Shown here in pieces: positions 6,184 to 13,774 of a stretch of 21,780 bases of DNA. The DNA lies in contig CAZPAY010000024.1 of NCBI GenBank assembly GCA_964584805.1, positions 1 through 21,780 on the forward strand, in the 5' to 3' direction. The stretch's first letter is position 1. Every line of letters starts with the position of its first letter. The translations under genes were made by a program, and so were the position numbers. Below the pieces are notes generated by a model that did no database searches, had not been told where the DNA came from, and saw only the letters and a list, made by a program, of their open reading frames with translations. The DNA is from JABHIE01 sp964584805. Lineage in GTDB: Bacteria > Planctomycetota > UBA1135.

Positions 6184-7734
6184 TTAGAGAATGTCCCCAA
6201 TAGCAAGCGTGCTCAAGAGCTCGGATGTGAAGTCGTAAGCTTGTGCGTAAATGGTAGCGCCACTAAGCCCAAGTGGTAGCCAGAGATCGTTCATGGCTGT
6301 GCCAAAACCGTCGGATGTAATGGTAGGCATTCGGGTGATTGGCATGTCAAGCTGGACGATGCCGTATTTAGTCATCATTGGGCCGCTCCCAACGAAGGAA
6401 GCAGCGAATGCGACTGGGCTGTTGGCAACACAGCCAGTGAGCGTGAAGTGCCCGAAATCATCCGCGACCAAATTCTCAATGGTCAGCTCTGGCGCCAAAA
6501 CGGCTGGGGTGAAGTCAACTGTGCCAAGCGCGCCATTATCATGGTTGTGAGTGATGATCCCCTCGATATCGTTATTGGCTGAAAGCGCCCAGTAATTGTT
6601 TCGTGCAGTGATGTTGTCATTGCAATTCCGCATTTCGATCCCGCCCATAGAATTGGCTACGAAATCGTTGCGGTCTGTTGCAGTAGCGCCGCCAATTTCA
6701 AGGTCGATGGCCCAGCCCTGCATCCCAGGCATTTCTTCGTAAACAATGCCCCAGGCGAGATCGGTGAATTGACTGCGCAAGATATGACCACGAACATAAT
6801 TGTGGTAGGCCAAGTCGACTTCTGTGTTGGCATAGATTCCAACAGAATCAGTTCTGCCTAGGCCATTGAAAGTGTTGTCTTCGAAATAGCCGCGGCCATT
6901 CGAGCCGAGGAAGGTCACACCAGTTTGACAGAAAAGGAACTCTGAATTCGAAACCGTGACATCTGCGTGGAGCATTTGTAGGTTGACGCCTTCATCACAA
7001 CGCATGAAGCGATTGCCGCTCAGAGTGACATCCCCCCCATTTTCACGGCAGAGAAAACCTGTTGTCGCTAGAGTGAAAGAACTGTCAACACAATTTACGT
7101 TTGCGCCGCCATTGGCCCGAACTCCGGTTGCGCATCGTTTGGTGTGGACATTTGACAAGTCAACATTTGCATCGCTGAAGGCAAAGCCATTGGCGAAACC
7201 ATTGAGCGCGCCATATATGTTTGTGGCAGACGAGTAACTTACGGAGTGATTGCTCCCACCGATGATTGCAAGACCGGTGAAGTAGTAGTTCTTGATTTCA
7301 CAGCGCATCATTTCGAAGCCATCAAAAACGCCAAAGCGGTAATCTGTCGCTACACCGTTGCGGCCATCTTGGCGAAGCGGCAAGCCGGGGTTGTTGCCGT
7401 CGAAGACGAGCCCATACAGGAAGACATCGTTAGCTCGAATCAAGCAGTTCGTTGAAGTCGTGCCTAGGTTGAGGCCTGCCCCCGACCCGCCAGGAGCCGA
7501 AGTCGTAGGCATGATGATGACAGAGCCAGGCTCAGTGGCAGCTAGCGTAAGTGCCTTGTCGACAATAAGGTCTTCGACATAGAGCCCAGGTGAGATGAGA
7601 ACCACATCTCCAGGGGAGGCAGCGTCGATGGCTCCTTGGATTGAACCAAAAGCGCCATTGCCACCGTGGCCGGCAGTTAGAGTGGATGCGATGAGGATAA
7701 GGGGAATAAGCATTGCAATCTGGGGTAAACCCAA
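6184..7734 (-). CDS. Exported right-handed beta-helix protein
   Basis: This protein of about 516 residues begins with a hydrophobic secretion signal, and the mature end follows ASTLTAGHGGNGAF. Residues 30-60 (SIQGAIDAASPGDVVLISPGLY) are the typical entry of NosD/pectate-lyase-like right-handed beta-helices, followed by many Asn/Gly-rich coils of 20 to 25 residues up to about 400. The last 100 residues form a separate beta-rich domain ending ...STLAIGDIL. Such proteins bind or process extracellular polysaccharides, or act as surface structures; no catalytic site was identified. The start is uncertain: the frame begins at TTG 7734 or ATG 7713, neither with a well-spaced Shine-Dalgarno sequence, whereas a well-placed ATG at 7744 is one base out of frame. 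Confidence 0.85.
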   Translation of the reverse strand: MGLPQIAMLIPLILIASTLTAGHGGNGAFGSIQGAIDAASPGDVVLISPGLYVEDLIVDKALTLAATEPGSVIIMPTTSAPGGSGAGLNLGTTSTNCLIRANDVFLYGLVFDGNNPGLPLRQDGRNGVATDYRFGVFDGFEMMRCEIKNYYFTGLAIIGGSNHSVSYSSATNIYGALNGFANGFAFSDANVDLSNVHTKRCATGVRANGGANVNCVDSSFTLATTGFLCRENGGDVTLSGNRFMRCDEGVNLQMLHADVTVSNSEFLFCQTGVTFLGSNGRGYFEDNTFNGLGRTDSVGIYANTEVDLAYHNYVRGHILRSQFTDLAWGIVYEEMPGMQGWAIDLEIGGATATDRNDFVANSMGGIEMRNCNDNITARNNYWALSANNDIEGIITHNHDNGALGTVDFTPAVLAPELTIENLVADDFGHFTLTGCVANSPVAFAASFVGSGPMMTKYGIVQLDMPITRMPTITSDGFGTAMNDLWLPLGLSGATIYAQAYDFTSELLSTLAIGDIL

Positions 7735-7840
7735 CCTTAATCATAATGGAAGTTCCTAAATAAAGGGAGCTCTTTTTTTGCCGGAGGAGGCCCATTCGCG
7801 CCGCCCGCGCCTAACTCGTTTTAGGAAAGGGGATTACGCA

Positions 7841-9163
7841 TCAGGCTTGTGCCCCTAACAACCATTCTTCCGCGCTCAATGATGCCCATCGTGCGGCCCT
7901 CGTGGCCAGGGCGGCCCGTGATGTGGCAATTGAATCCGTGCCGGCCCGGTTCTTTAGGGGCGCGAATTCATCATCTCGGTTGGCCAACTGAACCATGGCG
8001 CGATCCGCCAAAGGGAATGCGTCAAAGACAAACGACTCAAATTTAACGCCTTGACTTGCATTGAGTTCGTTACCGCCGTGCAGTGCCAATATTTTTTTGT
8101 GAGCAAGATGAAGCGGCAATTGAGCTTCAGCCATTTCTTGAACAAAATCCAAGGCAAAGGCATGAATTGCAATGTTGCCCGCTCTGAAAAGTAGCCCGCC
8201 ATCGGGTGCAACTTTCCCACACAGCTCGATGGGCATATCAGAATATTCGACACACATTGTGCGTTCCCCTCGCCGCACGACAAGCCCCACTTTTTCACTG
8301 GGTTCACATTTTTCAACAACCTTGGCAGACATCTGGGCTTCAGCCAAAAGGTGGTGTCCCAAAAAGGCAGGATCGCCAATGAGCGCAAGTGGGTTATCCA
8401 CTTGGCAGTAGTACAAAGTATGGACGCCCGCTGACTTAAGGCTTGTCAAGGCACCGCTCGATTTGAGTGCCCGATAGAAACCGCCATGCCCGTCCGGATT
8501 CCGAAAGAGGGAGGTCGGACTTGTCAACAACAATTGGCCGCTTGGGCTTAATGCGGGGAGAGTGCCTTGGCACGCAAAATGAACGGTGGAGCTATCGAGG
8601 CCAAACCAACTGCGCTTGGCAAAGTAGTCTTTCGTCTCTTGGTCGTTCCCGGGCCCAGTTTGGATGACCCAATGCACGGGTGCTTGCGCTAGTTCGCGCA
8701 AACGGTGAATTTGCTGGGAGAACATTTGAAACAAACTTGTTCCTGTATTCTTTCCAAGCGGGAAGGCGCCTTTGGGGCCATCAAACCCCAATCGGGAGGC
8801 TTGACCGCCCGCTACGGTCGCGATGGCAATCCCGCCGTTGCGATAGGCCTTCCACGCCCGCTCTCGTGCTTCATGATGGCATGCGCCACTGCCAAGGGAG
8901 GCAGGTACCAAATCAGGGGGCTCAAGCTCTTCAAGGTTAACTTTGGGAGTGACCTGAAGTGCCCGAATTTGTTGATCCAAAGTGCCAAAATCGATGGCAC
9001 TTAAATCATTGATAAGCAATGCTTGACTTGATGGGCCCAACCGCTGGGAAGGAACTAGAACGGAACTTAATCCGCGTTCTTCTAAGGCCTGGAGAAGAGA
9101 GCTATTTGGCAAGCTCGTCGTTGCCGTCGCCAATCTTGTCGAGAGCTTCTTCCATGAGCTCAA
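7841..9163 (-). CDS. Eukaryote-type UDP-GlcNAc pyrophosphorylase (UAP1/AGX family)
   Basis: It makes UDP-N-acetylglucosamine (or a related UDP-sugar) from UTP and the sugar 1-phosphate. The 440-residue protein carries the whole UDPGP/UAP1 motif set: VAGGQASRLGFDGPKG (117-132, uridine and phosphate binding), CQGTLPAL (198-205), PDGHGGFYRAL (223-233), QVDNPLALIGDP (254-265), GNIAIHAF (329-336), FESFVFDAFP (375-384) and DEFAPLKN (398-405). This is the eukaryotic-like family, not GlmU. The start is unclear: TTG 9163, TTG 9133 or TTG 9112 are all possible, all overlap the upstream gene, and no ATG precedes the fold. It is last in the fab cluster, which links lipid synthesis to the peptidoglycan and lipid A precursor pool. 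No convincing terminator follows in 7745-7840. Confidence 0.92.
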   Translation of the reverse strand: MSSWKKLSTRLATATTSLPNSSLLQALEERGLSSVLVPSQRLGPSSQALLINDLSAIDFGTLDQQIRALQVTPKVNLEELEPPDLVPASLGSGACHHEARERAWKAYRNGGIAIATVAGGQASRLGFDGPKGAFPLGKNTGTSLFQMFSQQIHRLRELAQAPVHWVIQTGPGNDQETKDYFAKRSWFGLDSSTVHFACQGTLPALSPSGQLLLTSPTSLFRNPDGHGGFYRALKSSGALTSLKSAGVHTLYYCQVDNPLALIGDPAFLGHHLLAEAQMSAKVVEKCEPSEKVGLVVRRGERTMCVEYSDMPIELCGKVAPDGGLLFRAGNIAIHAFALDFVQEMAEAQLPLHLAHKKILALHGGNELNASQGVKFESFVFDAFPLADRAMVQLANRDDEFAPLKNRAGTDSIATSRAALATRAARWASLSAEEWLLGAQA

Positions 9164-9446
9164 CGAGAAGATTCAACTTCCGCTCGAGAAGCAATTCGCG
9201 ACGCGTAATTTTTTCAACAATCGGAGGGAGCAGTGCTTCCAAAACGTAATTGTTAATCATGTTGATGATTTCGGCACGATCGGCGTCAACAAGCTTATGG
9301 AAGTGGTAGTGATAAGCGTTGTCGAGGACCTCTTCCGAGAAGTGCATGGAGTCTTCGGTAAGGTGCTTGAGCTCAGTAGGGTCGTGCTCAACTTTATAGA
9401 CCTCTTTACGGAAAGTTTTGAGTGCTTCGGCGAATTTTTGTTTCAC
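9102..9446 (-). CDS. 114-aa charged helical protein of unknown function
   Basis: I do not recognise this family. The protein is almost entirely helical and highly charged. A His-rich stretch (DNAYHYHFHKLVDADRAE) falls near residues 42-59, and two amphipathic helices (IINMINNYVLEALLPPIVEKI, then a Glu/Leu-rich segment of about 30 residues with coiled-coil spacing) end the chain. No signal peptide is present. The GTG start at 9446 has no Shine-Dalgarno sequence and lies 14 bases after the fabF stop codon. The 3' end overlaps the reading frame of UDP-GlcNAc pyrophosphorylase by up to 62 bases. Its position suggests a cytoplasmic role tied to lipid or cell-wall precursor synthesis, but that is context only. 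Confidence 0.75.
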   Translation of the reverse strand: MKQKFAEALKTFRKEVYKVEHDPTELKHLTEDSMHFSEEVLDNAYHYHFHKLVDADRAEIINMINNYVLEALLPPIVEKITRRELLLERKLNLLVELMEEALDKIGDGNDELAK

Positions 9447-9460
9447 GGGGATGTTTGTGG

Positions 9461-10723
9461 CTAGTCGAACTTACGGAAGGCCAAGCTAACGTTGTGCCCG
9501 CCGAAGCCGAGTGAATTAGAGAGGGCAGCGCGGAAGTTGCCTTCACGGGGCCCATCAGGGATGTAATCCAAGTCGCAGCCTGCCTCAAGGTCAGGATTTT
9601 CAAGGTTGCGAGTTTGGTGGGCTACACCTCGGTGTAGGGTAAGTACGGTAACGACGGCCTCGACAGCAGCCGCGGCGCCAATAAGGTGGCCAGTCATCGA
9701 CTTGGTCGAAGAAATGGCGAGGTTGCGCGCTGCATCTTCGCCTAGAGCTAGTTTGAGAGCGAGCGTTTCGATGCGGTCATTCATTTGAGTGGATGTACCG
9801 TGTGCATTGACATAGTCAATTTCATCGGAATTCAGCCCCCCATCTTGTACGGCCATGCGCATGGCAGCAGCTGGCATTTCCCCGCTCGCATCAGGCGCCG
9901 TAATGTGGCCTGCATCATCCGTTTGCCCAAAACCAACCAACTCACAGTAAATGCTTGCCCCACGGGCTTTAGCGTGTTCGAGCTCTTCAAGGACGAGTGC
10001 GCCAGCGCCTTCCCCCATTACGAAACCATTTCGCTCGACATCAAAAGGTCGGGACGCTTCTTCAGGGCGATCGTTCCAAGTGGAAAGCGCCTTGAGTTGC
10101 ATAAAGCCTGCCATTGTTAAGGGGTTGGTCGTAGTCTCAGACCCACCTGTCATCATTAAATCGGCTCGGCCATCACGGATTTCACGCAAAGCCATGCCAA
10201 TCGCGTGTCCACTAGAAGCGCACGCTGATGAAGTGAGGTAGCAAGCAGCCTTTAGGCCATGCTCAATCGCAACATTGCCAGCTAGCGCGTTGGCCATCGT
10301 GTTGGGGATGAAGAAAGGGGTTACGCGGCGTGGACCTTTTTCCTTAAGAATTTCGTGGTAATCCAAAATCGTTTGAATTCCACCGATGCCCGTGCCCAGG
10401 ATTGCGCCGGCGCGCATGGGGTCAAACTCACCCTGGCTTAAGCCAGAATCAGCCCATGCCTCTCTCGCGGCAACCACACCCACTTGGCTAAACCAGTCTT
10501 GACGCTTTAACTCTTTCTTCGAGAAGTGATCCTCGGGAACATAAGTCAAATTACGCACCTCACCCGCAATACGAGTGGACCAGTCGTGGTTATCCCATCG
10601 ATCGAGAATGCGCACGCCACTCTTTGCAGCGAGCATCGCATCAAAACTAGCAGAAGCACCTAGAGCCAGAGGCGTAAGCGCCCCTAGCCCTGTGATGACG
10701 ACCCGGCGGTTGGCCTCGGTCAT
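9461..10723 (-). CDS. fabF: Beta-ketoacyl-ACP synthase II
   Basis: FabF condenses malonyl-ACP with acyl-ACP in fatty-acid elongation in the cytoplasm. The Cys-His-His triad is visible: Cys168 in TSSACASSG, His308 in NAHGTST and His346 in KSMTGHLIGA (numbered from ATG 10723). GFVMGEGAGALVLEE and the C-terminal SNSLGFGGHN are typical of the family. The frame could also open at TTG 10738, but ATG 10723 is preferred because AAGG sits five bases before it and the protein then begins MTEANRRVVITG, like its homologues. The length of 420 residues is normal. Only a short gap separates it from acpP upstream. Confidence 0.97.
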   Translation of the reverse strand: MTEANRRVVITGLGALTPLALGASASFDAMLAAKSGVRILDRWDNHDWSTRIAGEVRNLTYVPEDHFSKKELKRQDWFSQVGVVAAREAWADSGLSQGEFDPMRAGAILGTGIGGIQTILDYHEILKEKGPRRVTPFFIPNTMANALAGNVAIEHGLKAACYLTSSACASSGHAIGMALREIRDGRADLMMTGGSETTTNPLTMAGFMQLKALSTWNDRPEEASRPFDVERNGFVMGEGAGALVLEELEHAKARGASIYCELVGFGQTDDAGHITAPDASGEMPAAAMRMAVQDGGLNSDEIDYVNAHGTSTQMNDRIETLALKLALGEDAARNLAISSTKSMTGHLIGAAAAVEAVVTVLTLHRGVAHQTRNLENPDLEAGCDLDYIPDGPREGNFRAALSNSLGFGGHNVSLAFRKFD

Positions 10724-10741
10724 ATCAACCTTACTCAACGA

Positions 10742-10981
10742 CTAAGCGTTGAGTTTTTTGCCGATGTAATCGATTGCATTGCCGACAGTCATGATGTGCT
10801 CTGCATCTTCGTCGGGAATGGTGATGTCGAAAGCGGACTCGAACTCCATGACGAGCTCGACTGTGTCGAGGCTGTCGGCACCGAGGTCATTAATGAAAGA
10901 AGTCTCTGGCTTGAGGGTGTCGCGCGAGGCACCGGTGTGCTCGCAGACGATTTCGTAAACCTGTTCTTGAATGTTGGTCAC
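10742..10981 (-). CDS. acpP: Acyl carrier protein
   Basis: This 79-residue acidic protein carries the growing acyl chain on a phosphopantetheine arm attached to Ser37 of NDLGADSLDTVELVMEFE, the canonical ACP motif. The start is GTG at 10981, giving the usual N-terminus and length. No Shine-Dalgarno sequence is well placed; a GAGG about 20 bases upstream can pair with a CCTC in the leader. The 93-bp gap to fabG is the widest between fab genes and holds a TACAAT -10 candidate and two short hairpins, which fits the common need for extra ACP expression from an internal promoter. Confidence 0.97.
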   Translation of the reverse strand: MTNIQEQVYEIVCEHTGASRDTLKPETSFINDLGADSLDTVELVMEFESAFDITIPDEDAEHIMTVGNAIDYIGKKLNA

Positions 10982-11059
10982 GTGTTGTGGGAGGAATGAA
11001 CCTCAGGGGGGTAAGCCGCGTGGCGGCGAGGGTACAGCGTCATGCTGTGTGGAGCGAGA

Positions 11060-11065
11060 ATTGTA
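11060..11065 (-). promoter_or_regulatory. Candidate internal -10 (TACAAT) for acpP
   Basis: In the 93-bp gap between fabG and acpP, the minus strand has TACAAT with TTTCCC 17 bases upstream as a poor -35. The leader would be about 70 bases and would contain two hairpins: ACAGC/GCTGT (11034-11048) and GCCGC/GCGGC (11015-11027). Higher expression of ACP than of its neighbours would explain such a promoter. Confidence 0.3.
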
Positions 11066-11074
11066 ATGTCGCGG

Positions 11075-11824
11075 TTAGCCGAGGGAAAGCCCCCCATCGA
11101 CAACCAAAACTTGGCCTGTGAGGTAGCCTCCATCAGGGCCAAGCAAAAAGCGGACCGTGCCTGCAACATCTTGCGGTAAACCAGGCCGACGCAGGGCAAT
11201 TTTGGACAGCATGGCATCTTGCGCTTTCTCGTCGAGAGCTTCAGTCATATCGGTTTGAATGAAACCGGGAGCGACCACATTGGTCGTAATTCCACGGCTG
11301 CCGAGCTCGATTGCAACGGACCGTGCGAGGCCGTGGAGGCCTGCTTTTGCAGCACAATAGTTTGCTTGGCCAGGGTTGCCGATTGTGGCGACAACAGAGC
11401 CGACAAGCACAATGCGACCAGCCTTTTGACGCATCATGGGCTTGGTTACGGCTTTAACGAGATGAAATGCACTAGTTAGGTTTGTTCCAACAACCGTTTC
11501 GAAGTCGTCAGCAGACATCCTGAGGAGGAGGTTGTCGCGGGTGATCCCGGCATTGGCGACGAGGCCGTCAATACCACCCCAGGCTTCAAGCATGGAAGCA
11601 ACTGCGTCAAGTGCAGTTTGCCCGTCTGAAATGTCTCCAGCAAGAGGCAGGAAAGTGCCACCTGCTTCTTCAATCTCTGACTTGGTGTCCTCAAGATTCG
11701 CGTGGCTCGTTGCCATTCCTGCAACTTTTGCACCGCGAGAGGCAAGATCCACGGCAATGGCCTTGCCGATGCCGCGGCTAGCGCCAGTAACTAGGAATCG
11801 TTTGTCGTTAAGGAATTCACTCAT
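11075..11824 (-). CDS. fabG: 3-oxoacyl-ACP reductase
   Basis: FabG is the NADPH-dependent reductase of 3-oxoacyl-ACP in each elongation cycle. The 249-residue short-chain dehydrogenase has the Rossmann motif TGASRGIG (13-20), NAGITRDNLL (91-100), Asn115 and the catalytic Ser143, Tyr156 and Lys160 (GSVVATIGNPGQANYCAAK). Its C-terminal GYLTGQVLVVDGG is typical of FabG. The ATG at 11822-11824 overlaps the fabD stop codon as ATGA, indicating translational coupling. It lies between fabD and acpP, as in many bacteria. Confidence 0.97.
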   Translation of the reverse strand: MSEFLNDKRFLVTGASRGIGKAIAVDLASRGAKVAGMATSHANLEDTKSEIEEAGGTFLPLAGDISDGQTALDAVASMLEAWGGIDGLVANAGITRDNLLLRMSADDFETVVGTNLTSAFHLVKAVTKPMMRQKAGRIVLVGSVVATIGNPGQANYCAAKAGLHGLARSVAIELGSRGITTNVVAPGFIQTDMTEALDEKAQDAMLSKIALRRPGLPQDVAGTVRFLLGPDGGYLTGQVLVVDGGLSLG

Positions 11825-12774
11825 GCGGAAAAGTTTTCAAGGACTTCAGGGATTACATCAGCTTGATGTAGAGACAGGACTTGGGCGTTCCGGTCAATCT
11901 TTCGCGCGAGACCAGCTAAGACGCGGCCCGGCGCTGGCTCAAGGAATGTGGCGGATTCAGGGAATTCGGACGCCATCTGAGCAAACGAGTCGGCCCAGAG
12001 AACGGGAGCACAAAGTTGAGCAGAGAGATTTGTTTTCAGGACGACGGGGTCGGTTGAGGGCTCTGCAGAGGCGTTTTGCCAAACCGGGCAGCTCGGGGTT
12101 TGCATCCTGATACTGGCAAGCGCAGCGTCGAGTTTTTCGGCAGCAGGACGCATGACCTCTGAATGAAAAGCTCCGGCAACAGAGAGTCGAATTGCGCGGC
12201 GCGCACCAGCTTCTTTTGCGCGGCCATCAAAAACATCAAGTGCGCCTGTTTGGCCACTTACCACGATTTGACCTGGGGAATTCAAGTTGGCCACTTGACA
12301 GATCAACCCCGTTTCGTCTTGGATGGATTTGCAAAGCGATTCGAGGGGCTCACGCTCCATGCCCAGGACGGAAGTCATGCTAGATTCCATGGCCTCGCTA
12401 GCGTCTTGCATGGCTTGGCCGCGTAGGCGAACCAAGCGTAGGCCATCGGCGAAAGTCAGGGAGCCAGCTGCCGTGAGCGCCGTGTATTCACCGAGTGAAA
12501 GCCCTGCAGTCATGGAGGGCTTAAGGTTGGAGCCGAGAGCTTCTTCCAATGCAGCAATTGCGGCGAGCGAGCAGGTGTAGATTGCTGGCTGCGCGACATC
12601 CGTGCGCGTCAAATCCTCGATAGGGCCCTCAAAGCAAAGCTCAGAAAGAGAAAAGCCAAGCACTTCATCGGCTTGGTCAAAAATAGAACGGGCTGCGCTA
12701 GACAATTCAGCAAAATCTTTGCCCATGCCAACCGCTTGTGCGCCCTGTCCAGGAAATAGGAGTCCAAGTTTCAT
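11821..12774 (-). CDS. fabD: Malonyl-CoA:ACP transacylase
   Basis: FabD transfers malonyl from CoA to ACP. The start is set at ATG 12774, 13 bases after the fabH stop codon, giving the family N-terminus MKLGLLFPGQGAQ and 317 residues; the frame stays open 105 bases further upstream, but that part only overlaps fabH. The nucleophile Ser93 and catalytic His204 (GAFHSEVM) are present, as are the RLRGQAMQ segment around Arg118 and the NSPGQIVVSG loop. The residue before the nucleophile is Leu92, giving GLSLG where most homologues have GHSLG. The 3' end overlaps fabG by four bases. Confidence 0.96.
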   Translation of the reverse strand: MKLGLLFPGQGAQAVGMGKDFAELSSAARSIFDQADEVLGFSLSELCFEGPIEDLTRTDVAQPAIYTCSLAAIAALEEALGSNLKPSMTAGLSLGEYTALTAAGSLTFADGLRLVRLRGQAMQDASEAMESSMTSVLGMEREPLESLCKSIQDETGLICQVANLNSPGQIVVSGQTGALDVFDGRAKEAGARRAIRLSVAGAFHSEVMRPAAEKLDAALASIRMQTPSCPVWQNASAEPSTDPVVLKTNLSAQLCAPVLWADSFAQMASEFPESATFLEPAPGRVLAGLARKIDRNAQVLSLHQADVIPEVLENFSA

Positions 12775-12787
12775 GATGATTTCTGGT

Positions 12788-13774
12788 TTACCAGCGAACG
12801 CGTGCGCAGCCCCAAGTGAGGCCGGCACCAAAAGCAGGCATGACAATGAGCTTGCCCTTTTCGAGGAGGCCTTGCTCATTGGCCTCAGTCAGCGCAATGG
12901 GGATTGTGCCGGCGGAAGTGTTGCCTAATTTGTCGATATTAATGAATAGCTTTTCGGCTGAGATGCCAAGTTTTTCAACGCAAGTCTCAAGGATACGACG
13001 ATTCATTTGATGCGGAACAACAAGACCAAGGTCCTCGGGGTCTTGCCCTTCCATAGCCCACTTCATGAGACCGAGCATTTGGGTTACGGCAAAACGATAG
13101 ACTTCCCGCCCTTTCATACGAAGCAAATGCGTACCCTCAGCCAAAATCTCTGGAGTAACGGGCTCAATGCCACCACCCTTAGGCCGAATGATGAAGTGGT
13201 AGCCGCTGCCATCGGCGCCCATGGAAACATCTTCGATGAGGCCTTGTTGGCAGACCTCGTGGGGCTGCAACACAGCCGCACCCGCTCCATCTGCAAAAAT
13301 GATGACCGAGTTGCGGTCGTAAATGTCACTGATGCGAGAGAGCGCCTCGCCGCCAATCACAAGGACATTTTTGTAAGTGCCTGTGGCCACGAATTGTGCA
13401 CCCGTGGACAAGCCATAAACGAAACCGGTGCAGCCCGCAGCAATGTCGAAAGCAGGGCAGCCCTTGATGCCGAGCCGATCTTGAACCACACAAGCCATGG
13501 ATGGCACGGTGTAGTCGCCAGAAACCGAGGCAACAACGATTAGGTCAATATCGTCGACTGAAATGCCGGCCATTTCGATGGCCTCACGACCCGCGTTAAC
13601 AAAGAGGTCGGACGGCCTTTCGCCTTCGCGAATCCAGCGTCTTTCTTTAATGCCTACGCGCTGGCGAATCCACTCATCAGAAGTCTCGAAGAACTGCTCA
13701 AAGTATTCATTGGGCAGAACCCAATCTGGAAGACCCTTGCCGATGCCAGCAATGCCGACTGGGATGCCATTCAT
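12788..13774 (-). CDS. fabH: Beta-ketoacyl-ACP synthase III
   Basis: FabH starts fatty-acid synthesis by condensing acetyl-CoA (or a branched acyl-CoA) with malonyl-ACP. The 328-residue protein has Cys115 in FDIAAGCTGFVYGL, His255 in VVPHQMNRR and Asn285 in DKLGNTSAGT, the full KAS III triad, and ends with the typical FGAGLTWG loop. The primer preference (straight or branched) cannot be read from this. Its ATG at 13774 overlaps the plsX stop codon as ATGA, so the two are probably coupled. fabD follows 13 bases downstream. Confidence 0.97.
   Translation of the reverse strand: MNGIPVGIAGIGKGLPDWVLPNEYFEQFFETSDEWIRQRVGIKERRWIREGERPSDLFVNAGREAIEMAGISVDDIDLIVVASVSGDYTVPSMACVVQDRLGIKGCPAFDIAAGCTGFVYGLSTGAQFVATGTYKNVLVIGGEALSRISDIYDRNSVIIFADGAGAAVLQPHEVCQQGLIEDVSMGADGSGYHFIIRPKGGGIEPVTPEILAEGTHLLRMKGREVYRFAVTQMLGLMKWAMEGQDPEDLGLVVPHQMNRRILETCVEKLGISAEKLFINIDKLGNTSAGTIPIALTEANEQGLLEKGKLIVMPAFGAGLTWGCARVRW

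Noticed and set aside
7745..7840. Terminator after UDP-GlcNAc pyrophosphorylase
   Set aside because: CCTAA/TTAGG (7810-7825) is only five base pairs with no U tract, and the T-run near 7772 is on the other strand without a proper stem.
12775..12879. 35-residue N-terminal extension of FabD, which looks like a signal sequence
   Set aside because: It is entirely within fabH in another frame; ATG 12774 gives the family's normal start 13 bases after the fabH stop codon.
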